Shown here: positions 1 to 5,665 of the stretch, piece by piece
Layout: the number at the start of each line of letters is the position of its first letter
Position numbering within the stretch: position 1 is the first letter of the stretch
Source of the DNA: Porticoccaceae bacterium
GTDB lineage: Bacteria > Pseudomonadota > Gammaproteobacteria > Pseudomonadales > Porticoccaceae
Direction of reading: 5' to 3'
DNA: 5,665 nt
Assembly: GCA_028822945.1 (NCBI GenBank)
Contig: JAPKCN010000129.1
Location: 1-5,665, forward strand
Translations under genes and position numbers: made by a program
The notes under the pieces: generated by a model
Told to the model about the DNA's origin: nothing
What the model saw: only the letters and a program-made list of their open reading frames with translations
The model's database searches: none

Positions 1-891
1 CTAACGGTAGGCGAGGTTGTCCCCATCGGGAAAGTGGCCGGCATGGCCAAGCGCCCCATCGATGGCCAGTTCGAGGCAAGGCATGATGGCCGCGTTATTG
101 ACACGGCGAGTAGGTTAGCGGTCGAACTGCCTTTGCAGTTAATCGATGCGCATAGTTTTATGCTTCTCGAGGGTGGTGCGATGCAGCGGCGCCAGTTTAT
201 AGATTGGGGGGTGTTCCACGTGGAACACGGGTATAGTGATGTGTGGAGGCGTTTCCAGAAAGCTCTAAAACAACGCAATCAATTGTTGCGTCATGTTAGA
301 ATACCACAGGATCAATTGGCAGTTTGGACGCGCGAGCTTGTTGGCTTATGTGAGTCTATCGCTTGTTACAGAGACGAATACTTAGCCGAATTAGAGCTAG
401 AAGCGGTCAAAATCGCAGACTCTTTTGATGGCCTTGGCACCCTCGGGCTTGAGCATGATCGCGGATGGTTGCGTAATCTTGATTTGGCAGAGGTAATGAA
501 TGCCGATAATGCACGAGATTGCAAGTTTGGCAAGACCCACCATGGCGCGCACCGAGCGGATTTAAAGGTGCGAGTAGACGGCGAACTAGCTGATGAGCGG
601 CTATCGCGGGGGCAGTTAAAGCTGCTGGTTTACGCGCTTAAGTTGGCGCAAGCCTCGCTTTACCAACAAAAGACGCAGCAGTCTTGCTTGTTTTTACTGG
701 ACGATTTGCCTGCTGAGCTTGATTACCACCATCGCAAACAGGTAGTGGAATGTCTAAACCAACTTGCTTGCCAGTATTTTATGACAGGTGTTGATAAGAG
801 AGACTTTCAGAGTCTCGTTGAAAATACCGCGCACCAAATGTTCCACGTAGAACAAGGCGTGATCTTTCCACAAACAATTACAGGAAGCTGA
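1..891 (+). CDS. recF: RecF, DNA gap-repair ATPase (5'-truncated by window edge)
   Basis: RecF is a cytoplasmic SMC/ABC-type ATPase that works with RecO and RecR to load RecA at single-strand gaps. The frame is open to the left edge, so this is the C-terminal 296 residues; by comparison with the 357-residue E. coli protein (from memory) about 69 residues, including Walker A, are missing. In fragment numbering, the segment 43-70 (LPLQLID, then QFIDWG) matches the conserved RecF core. The ABC signature LSRGQ is at 201-205, Walker B (CLFLLDD) at 229-235, and the D-loop AELD follows. The GTG at 34 is internal and not the true start. In the HGAHRAD segment (181-187), the usual GPH proline is alanine. 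The gene ends in TGA six bases before gyrB, consistent with the usual dnaA-dnaN-recF-gyrB cluster. Two parS-like palindromes lie inside it. Identification is very secure. Confidence 0.97.
   Translation, partial: LTVGEVVPIGKVAGMAKRPIDGQFEARHDGRVIDTASRLAVELPLQLIDAHSFMLLEGGAMQRRQFIDWGVFHVEHGYSDVWRRFQKALKQRNQLLRHVRIPQDQLAVWTRELVGLCESIACYRDEYLAELELEAVKIADSFDGLGTLGLEHDRGWLRNLDLAEVMNADNARDCKFGKTHHGAHRADLKVRVDGELADERLSRGQLKLLVYALKLAQASLYQQKTQQSCLFLLDDLPAELDYHHRKQVVECLNQLACQYFMTGVDKRDFQSLVENTAHQMFHVEQGVIFPQTITGS
212..227. other. parS centromere-like site (perfect palindrome) inside recF
   Basis: The sequence TGTTCCACGTGGAACA is a perfect 16-bp inverted repeat, extending to 18 bp with the flanking G at 211 and C at 228. 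It matches the chromosomal parS form known from Pseudomonas and differs from the Bacillus consensus TGTTTCACGTGAAACA only at the symmetrical positions 5 and 12. parS is bound by ParB, which loads there as a CTP-dependent clamp and spreads, and with ParA and SMC/MukBEF-type condensins directs origin segregation. Its place in recF, normally a few kilobases from oriC, is where such sites are expected. It lies in coding DNA as codons for VFHVEH (residues 71-76 of the visible fragment). Binding is inferred from sequence identity only; the parA and parB genes are not in the window. Confidence 0.85.
839..854. other. parS-like site, one mismatch, at the 3' end of recF
   Basis: The sequence TGTTCCACGTAGAACA matches the parS palindrome at 212-227 at 15 of 16 positions; the only change is G to A at position 11, which breaks one pair of the inverted repeat. 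It is read as MFHVEQ (visible RecF residues 280-285), and the changed base is the third base of a valine codon, so it is silent. It lies 43 bases upstream of the gyrB start and 27 bases upstream of its ribosome binding site. It is probably a weaker ParB site. Alternatively it is a decayed site kept in part by the RecF protein sequence. Confidence 0.65.
882..887 (+). promoter_or_regulatory. Ribosome binding site of gyrB
   Basis: AGGAAG resembles the Shine-Dalgarno consensus and lies 10 bases before the ATG at 898. It overlaps the last recF codons and supports this ATG as the gyrB start. Confidence 0.8.
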
Positions 892-897
892 CTGCTT

Positions 898-3312
898 ATG
901 AGCGACGAAAATAACTACGATTCCTCGAGTATTACCGTCCTGAAAGGACTCGATGCAGTTCGAAAACGCCCCGGAATGTATATTGGTGACACCGACGACG
1001 GCACTGGGTTGCATCATATGGTTTTTGAAGTTGTCGATAATTCTATCGATGAGGCGCTCGAGGGTTTTTGCTCAGAAATCCGTATCGTTATTCACCCTGA
1101 TGAATCTATTTCTGTGTTTGATAATGGTCGCGGTATCCCTACAGAGATGCATGAAGAGGGTGTATCAGCGGCTGAAGTCATCATGACGGTGCTTCATGCT
1201 GGTGGTAAATTTAACGATGACAGTTACAAGGTGTCTGGCGGTTTGCACGGAGTCGGTGTTTCTGTCGTTAATGCGCTCTCTCGTGAGCTACGATTGACTA
1301 TTCGGCGAAATGGTAAAGTGTATGAGCAGAATTATGCGCATGGCGTTCCCCAAGAGCCATTAACTATGGTTGGTGATACTGAGGCTACTGGTACCGAAAT
1401 ACACTTTGTACCCTCGGCAGATACTTTTTCTAATATTCAATTTCACTTTGAAATTCTGGCTAAACGCCTACGTGAGCTTTCATTTCTAAATTCTGGCGTC
1501 GGTATTACGCTACATGACGAGCGTTCGGGTAAAGAAGAAAAATATGCTTATGCCGGTGGTTTGATGGCCTTTGTGGAGTATTTAAACCTTAACAAAACGA
1601 CGGTTAACAATGTGTTACATTTTAATGTCGACCGCGCAGATGGAATGAGCGTCGAAGTGGCTATGCAGTGGAACGACGGGTTCCAGGAAAATTTATTGTG
1701 TTATACCAATAATATACCGCAACGTGACGGGGGCACTCATTTAGCGGGATTTCGCGCAGCGCTGACCCGCGGGTTAAACACCTATATAGAGAAAGAGGGT
1801 ATCGGTAGCAAAGCCAAGGTCAATACGACGGGCGACGATGCTCGTGAAGGTCTGACCGCGATTGTATCGGTTAAAGTTCCCGACCCTAAATTTTCTTCGC
1901 AAACAAAAGACAAGTTGGTCAGTTCCGAAGTGAAAACGGCAGTCGAACAAGAGATGGGTGAAAAGCTTAGCGATTACTTGTTGGAGTTCCCACAGGAAGC
2001 TAAAGCTGTGGTGAACAAAATGATAGACGCCGCGAGAGCTCGCGAAGCTGCACGCAAAGCGCGTGAGATGACGCGCCGAAAGGGAGCACTAGATATTGCG
2101 GGGTTGCCAGGTAAACTGGCGGACTGCCAGGAAAAGGATCCGGCACTTTCCGAGCTCTACTTAGTTGAGGGTGATTCAGCGGGAGGCTCTGCGAAGCAGG
2201 GTAGAGACCGACGCGCTCAAGCAATCCTTCCGTTAAAAGGTAAAATTCTCAATGTTGAGAAGGCGCGCTTCGATAAGATGCTCTCGAGCGCCGAGGTGGG
2301 TACCCTTATTACCGCACTTGGATGTGGTATAGGTACATCCGAATTTAATATTGCTAAGCTAAGGTACCATACCATTGTTATTATGACTGACGCAGATGTC
2401 GATGGTTCGCATATCCGCACCTTGCTATTAACATTTTTCTTTCGGCAGATGCGTGAGCTCGTCGAAAACGGGCATATTTATATTGCTCAGCCTCCGCTGT
2501 ATAAAGTCAGTAAAGGCAAATCGGAACAGTATCTAAAGGATGACGCAGCACTGACCGCTTATTTAACTCAGAAGGCTTTGGAAAATGCTAGTTTGCACGT
2601 CAACAGCAGTGCACCGCCTATTCAGGGTGTTGCACTGGAGTCGCTAGTGACTGACTTTCGTGTGGTGGCAAATATGATGGAAAGGCTGTCATTAGTCTAC
2701 CCACTTAAAGTTCTTCAAGCACTTGTTTATGTTCAAGAATTCACTAAGGAGCTACATCTCAATGAAGAAAATCTAGCGCTATGGTGCGCTGAGTTAGATA
2801 CTAAGTTGGATGCCGGAGATGGCGGAACCCATCGCTATACGGTAACCGTGAGCGAGGATCGCGAGCGTAATATCTTTCTGCCTAAAATTGAGATTATGGC
2901 TCATGGTGCGCCACAAAGTTACTCGCTCAGTCGTGATTTTTTTGCATCGAAAGAGTACCGGGCGATGTCCTCGTTGGGTAAAAGTCTTCAAGGATTGCTC
3001 GAGGAGAGTGCGACTGTAAGTCGTGGTGAGCGGAGTTTTCCGGTAACTGACTTTGAACAAGCTCTAGAATGGTTGATGTCGGAGTCTCGCAGAGGTATTA
3101 ATACACAGCGCTACAAGGGCCTTGGTGAGATGAATCCTGGGCAATTGTGGGAGACTACTATGGATCCTGAAAGTCGCCGAATGTTGCGTGTTACCATCGA
3201 CGATGTGATCGCTGCGGATCAGATGTTCACCACATTAATGGGGGACCAAGTTGAACCTCGGCGCTTGTTTATCGATACCCATGCTCTCTCTGTGGTTAAC
3301 TTAGATATCTAA
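898..3312 (+). CDS. gyrB: DNA gyrase subunit B
   Basis: GyrB is the ATPase and TOPRIM subunit of gyrase (GyrA2GyrB2), which introduces negative supercoils. The 804 residues equal the length of E. coli GyrB, indicating the long gammaproteobacterial form with an insert in the C-terminal half. GHKL ATPase landmarks are the catalytic glutamate E44 and N48 in FEVVDNSIDEA, D75 in DNGRGIP, and GGLHGVG at 114-120. R137 is the equivalent of the novobiocin-contact arginine R136. The transducer carries the ATP-sensing QTKDKL (335-340, K337). TOPRIM shows EGDSAGG (E424, D426), K447 in PLKGK, and DADVDGSH (D498, D500, D502). The tail has QRYKGLGEMN and WETTMDPESRRML. D426 and K447, the quinolone-associated positions, are wild type. 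The residue equivalent to E. coli D74 is N76. The start is fixed by a good Shine-Dalgarno and the conserved N-terminus (YDSSSI). It follows recF by 6 bases, probably as one operon. No frameshift or damage is seen. Confidence 0.99.
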   Translation: MSDENNYDSSSITVLKGLDAVRKRPGMYIGDTDDGTGLHHMVFEVVDNSIDEALEGFCSEIRIVIHPDESISVFDNGRGIPTEMHEEGVSAAEVIMTVLHAGGKFNDDSYKVSGGLHGVGVSVVNALSRELRLTIRRNGKVYEQNYAHGVPQEPLTMVGDTEATGTEIHFVPSADTFSNIQFHFEILAKRLRELSFLNSGVGITLHDERSGKEEKYAYAGGLMAFVEYLNLNKTTVNNVLHFNVDRADGMSVEVAMQWNDGFQENLLCYTNNIPQRDGGTHLAGFRAALTRGLNTYIEKEGIGSKAKVNTTGDDAREGLTAIVSVKVPDPKFSSQTKDKLVSSEVKTAVEQEMGEKLSDYLLEFPQEAKAVVNKMIDAARAREAARKAREMTRRKGALDIAGLPGKLADCQEKDPALSELYLVEGDSAGGSAKQGRDRRAQAILPLKGKILNVEKARFDKMLSSAEVGTLITALGCGIGTSEFNIAKLRYHTIVIMTDADVDGSHIRTLLLTFFFRQMRELVENGHIYIAQPPLYKVSKGKSEQYLKDDAALTAYLTQKALENASLHVNSSAPPIQGVALESLVTDFRVVANMMERLSLVYPLKVLQALVYVQEFTKELHLNEENLALWCAELDTKLDAGDGGTHRYTVTVSEDRERNIFLPKIEIMAHGAPQSYSLSRDFFASKEYRAMSSLGKSLQGLLEESATVSRGERSFPVTDFEQALEWLMSESRRGINTQRYKGLGEMNPGQLWETTMDPESRRMLRVTIDDVIAADQMFTTLMGDQVEPRRLFIDTHALSVVNLDI

Positions 3313-3321
3313 ACTGAACCT

Positions 3322-4023
3322 CTAAAGTGTGGACAGTGCGACTACCGACCAATCATGGGCTATAGCGGTTAATTCTTTTGCGCTTTTTGTCAGCGTATCG
3401 ATAGGCTTACCTATTTTTAATTTGATAGTGCCAGAATTTTTAGTAAAGCGGTGTGCCGGCCAGCAGTCGCCTGCATTGTGTACTATCGGTAGGATTGGCA
3501 CGTGCTCGGACTTTGCTAGCGCCGCGGCGCTTGATTTGTAGCCTTTTAACTCTCCTGCTAGCGATCTACTGCCCTCGGGATAGATAATTACTTTGTTACC
3601 TCGGGCAAGGGAATCGCGGCCTTGTTTTAATACCTGTCTCAGAGCTGCAACTGGTTGGCTCCGTCTTATAGCTATTGGTTTGGATAATGACAGAGCCCAA
3701 CCGAACAGGGGTATCCACAATAACTCTCGTTTAACAATAACACTCGCAGGTTTGAGCATTCGTTGTAAGAAAAATGTCTCCCAAGAGCTCTGATGGTTGC
3801 TGATCACGACGCAGGGACCATTAGGAATATTTTCAAATCCTGTAACAACGACTTCAATGCCGCAAGTCATCTTCAACCACCACGTTATAAGTCCACTGGA
3901 GGCGGTTCCGAGCGATTGCTGATAGGGTAGCGGTAGAAAAAATGTTGCACAGCAAGCTAAGCTGTTCGATGCAAGTAAAACTAGATATCCGGAGTAAAAT
4001 AACAGGGTTCTAAAAGATGACAT
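3322..4023 (-). CDS. plsC: PlsC-family 1-acylglycerol-3-phosphate O-acyltransferase
   Basis: This family transfers an acyl chain to lysophosphatidic acid to form phosphatidic acid at the inner membrane. The 233 residues are a normal length. Residues about 6-33 form a hydrophobic membrane segment. Motif I is NHQSSWE (76-82): the catalytic H77 is present, but the usual HX4D is HX4E (E82). Motif II is around KPIAIRR (115-121), motif III is YPEGSR (148-153), and motif IV is ILPIVHNAG (177-185). The conserved KRELLWIPLFGWAL segment (98-111) is also typical. The ATG at 4021-4023 is the only sensible start, since an in-frame stop lies 12 bases upstream; the ribosome binding site is weak, so coupling to glyS, 36 bases upstream, is likely. 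The position matches the acyltransferase gene beside gyrB in Pseudomonas (called lptA there, from memory). Whether this or a paralogue is the main PlsC cannot be told here. Confidence 0.9.
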   Translation of the reverse strand: MSSFRTLLFYSGYLVLLASNSLACCATFFLPLPYQQSLGTASSGLITWWLKMTCGIEVVVTGFENIPNGPCVVISNHQSSWETFFLQRMLKPASVIVKRELLWIPLFGWALSLSKPIAIRRSQPVAALRQVLKQGRDSLARGNKVIIYPEGSRSLAGELKGYKSSAAALAKSEHVPILPIVHNAGDCWPAHRFTKNSGTIKLKIGKPIDTLTKSAKELTAIAHDWSVVALSTL

Positions 4024-4059
4024 ACGCCTAAATCTTCATTCTTGAGTTTTTTGCTTTGG

Positions 4060-5665
4060 CTAGCTCGCAGCTAATAGGGATATATCTGCAACATCGAGGA
4101 AAATACAGCGCAGGTTTTGCAATAAAGCGACCCGATTGTTGCGTACTTTAGGATCCTCTGCCATCACCATAACTTCATTAAAAAATCTGTCGATCGGCTC
4201 GTTTAGTTCGGCTAATAACTCCAACGCTCGGTCGTACTGTCTTTCGGTAATCAATGGAGGTAGTGCCACTTGCAGCTTTAAAATTGCCTTTGCCAACATA
4301 ATTTCCGCGTCCTCTTTGAGGAGTATGGTTTTAATCGATACGTTTTCAGTAGATTCCTTTGCTAGGATATTAGCAACCCGTTTGTTGGCTGAGGCTAATG
4401 CTGCTGCCTCCGGACGTAGGCTAAATCGGTGCACCGAGGTGACTCGTGCATTTATGTCTAAGGGGCTAGACAGATCCAGTGCTGCCACTGCATAGTAACT
4501 CTCTACACGGACTCCTTGCTCTTTGTAGTAAGCCACAAAACGGTCTGCAACGTACGCGAACACCTGCATGCACAGCTCGTTGTTAGACTTATTTGACACC
4601 TCCGGCAATTGTTCCGCCGCTTCAAACATAGCTGACTTTAGATCAACATCTATATTGGATTCTATGATTATTCGCAATAATCCAAGACTGGCGCGCCGCA
4701 GAGCAAAGGGATCCTTGGATCCAGAGGGCTGTTGACCGATACTAAATATACCCACCAATGTGTCGATGCGGTCTGCAAGAGCGAGCGTTATACCCTCGGC
4801 ACTTTGCGGTATTTTATCACCAGAAAACCGCGGTAAATATTGCTCATAGAGGGCGGTGGCAACGGCACTGTGCTCGCCGTCGTTATTCGCGTAGTAACAA
4901 CCCATCGTACCTTGCAAATCGTTAAATTCCCCGACCATATCACTGATGAGATCGGATTTGCATAATAGTCCTGCGCGTTCGGCCCTCTCTGGATTACCGC
5001 CGGTTGCTGTGGCGAGCCAACGGCACAGTATTGCAACCCGTTGGGTCTTGTCGAACAAACTGCCTAGTTGTGCTTGAAAGACCACCTTCTCGAGACTCTG
5101 ACGACGCTTTTCTAGGCTAATTTTAAGATCATTATGGTAAAAAAATGCCGCATCCGCCAAACGTGGTCGGATGACTCGTTCATTTCCGGCAACTACCTGA
5201 GCTGGATCTCGACTGGAAATATTGGCGACCGTTACAAAAGCTGGTAGGAGTTTATCGTCCTCATCAACCACATGGAAATACTTTTGATGGCCTTGCATTG
5301 CCGAGATCAACGCCTCTGCAGGGATCTGCAGAAACTCATCGTCAAATTGCCCCAAAAGGGGCACTGGCCACTCGTTGAGAGCAGCGACTTCATCTAGTAG
5401 TCTCTCGCTAATAACCGCCCGCCCGCCAAACCTCTGGGCTAAGTCATCTACCTCTTGGCGAATGCTATCTCGGCGGTCTGCAGCACTCGCTACTACAAAG
5501 TGATCGAGCATCTGTTGCTGATAACTACCCGCAGACTGAATTACAATGTCAGCCGGCGCATGAAACCGGTGTCCACGACTGATATTATTAGATGTCACAC
5601 CGAGGATATTATAAGCCGGCACCTCTTCCCCGTAGATCACGACTACCCAACGCACTGGGCGGACG
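4060..5665 (-). CDS. glyS: Glycyl-tRNA synthetase beta subunit (5'-truncated by window edge)
   Basis: GlyS is the tRNA-binding beta subunit of the bacterial alpha2beta2 glycyl-tRNA synthetase; GlyQ, the alpha subunit, contains the catalytic core and is normally encoded just upstream (here beyond the right edge). The frame is open to the edge, and 534 residues are visible. E. coli GlyS has 689, so about 157 N-terminal residues are missing. In fragment numbering, conserved blocks are VRPVRW (1-6), LGVTSN and RGHRF (21-34), PAEAL then QKYF (115-130), NERVIRPRLADAAFF (161-175), AGLLCKSDLISDMVGEF (231-247), and SKDPFALRR (316-324). The end (FFNEVMVM at 494-501, then DVADISLL at 524-531) is the conserved C-terminus of the anticodon-binding part. 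The GTG at 5653-5655 is internal and not the start. Convergence with gyrB puts this gene on the strand opposite to replication if oriC lies to the left. The frame is intact throughout. Confidence 0.97.
   Translation of the reverse strand, partial: VRPVRWVVVIYGEEVPAYNILGVTSNNISRGHRFHAPADIVIQSAGSYQQQMLDHFVVASAADRRDSIRQEVDDLAQRFGGRAVISERLLDEVAALNEWPVPLLGQFDDEFLQIPAEALISAMQGHQKYFHVVDEDDKLLPAFVTVANISSRDPAQVVAGNERVIRPRLADAAFFYHNDLKISLEKRRQSLEKVVFQAQLGSLFDKTQRVAILCRWLATATGGNPERAERAGLLCKSDLISDMVGEFNDLQGTMGCYYANNDGEHSAVATALYEQYLPRFSGDKIPQSAEGITLALADRIDTLVGIFSIGQQPSGSKDPFALRRASLGLLRIIIESNIDVDLKSAMFEAAEQLPEVSNKSNNELCMQVFAYVADRFVAYYKEQGVRVESYYAVAALDLSSPLDINARVTSVHRFSLRPEAAALASANKRVANILAKESTENVSIKTILLKEDAEIMLAKAILKLQVALPPLITERQYDRALELLAELNEPIDRFFNEVMVMAEDPKVRNNRVALLQNLRCIFLDVADISLLAAS

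Noticed and set aside
34..36. GTG as the start of a 285-residue recF gene
   Set aside because: The frame is open to the left edge and the protein would lack Walker A. The homology to RecF continues upstream of it, so the gene is simply cut by the window.
800..816. Inverted repeat GAGACT-TTCAG-AGTCTC near the 3' end of recF, as a terminator or regulatory hairpin before gyrB
   Set aside because: The stem is only 6 bp, there is no T-tract after it, and it lies within coding sequence. A stem of this size is common by chance.
791..830. Possible gyrB promoter (TTGATA as a -35 element)
   Set aside because: No acceptable -10 hexamer is found 16-18 bases downstream, so a separate gyrB promoter cannot be supported from sequence.
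754..1017. 87-codon antisense frame over the recF-gyrB junction
   Set aside because: It overlaps two strongly conserved genes, and I see no recognisable protein motif.
3326..3336. TGTGGACAG as a DnaA box
   Set aside because: It matches the consensus at only 7 of 9 positions, which is expected many times by chance.
4136..4495. 119-codon open frame antisense to glyS
   Set aside because: It lies wholly inside the conserved glyS C-terminal region, resembles no protein I know and has no convincing ribosome binding site. It is a shadow frame.
5653..5655. GTG as the start of glyS
   Set aside because: The conserved GlyS block VRPVRW runs across it to the window edge, so it is an internal valine codon.

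Overview
The window is a stretch of gammaproteobacterial core chromosome from the dnaA-dnaN-recF-gyrB neighbourhood beside the replication origin. It holds four protein genes, with almost no space between them. On the + strand are the 3' part of recF and a complete gyrB. On the - strand are a complete plsC-type acyltransferase gene and the 3' part of glyS. I saw no RNA genes, mobile elements, CRISPR arrays or foreign-looking segments, and no gene-free stretch over about 40 bases.

Layout: positions 1-891 encode the C-terminal ~296 residues of RecF; its N-terminus with the Walker A motif lies to the left of the window. Six bases later gyrB (898-3312, 804 codons) begins behind a clear ribosome binding site, so recF and gyrB look co-transcribed. 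Nine bases after the gyrB stop comes the stop codon of the oppositely oriented acyltransferase gene (3322-4023). Upstream of that gene, separated by 36 bases, is glyS (4060 to the right edge), which lacks roughly its first 157 codons. The two blocks therefore converge between gyrB and plsC.

The most interesting non-coding signal sits inside recF. At 212-227 there is a perfect 16-bp palindrome identical to the parS centromere form recognised by chromosomal ParB in Pseudomonas-like bacteria. At 839-854, just before gyrB, there is a second copy with one mismatch. Both lie in the same reading phase and encode the same FHVE tetrapeptide. With dnaA and oriC expected to the left, these are good candidates for loading sites of the ParABS chromosome segregation system.

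Organism: the gene order recF-gyrB / plsC / glyS, the two-subunit (alpha2beta2) type of glycyl-tRNA synthetase, an 804-residue GyrB of the gammaproteobacterial long form, and the TGTTCCACGTGGAACA form of parS together suggest a Pseudomonadales, Cellvibrionales or Oceanospirillales-like gammaproteobacterium rather than an enterobacterium (which lacks chromosomal ParABS). In Pseudomonas, as I recall it, gmhB lies between the acyltransferase gene and glyS; here it is absent.

Functionally these are housekeeping genes: RecF in recombinational repair of replication gaps, GyrB in supercoiling, the acyltransferase in phospholipid synthesis, and GlyS in charging tRNA-Gly. I found no convincing evidence of an undescribed system.
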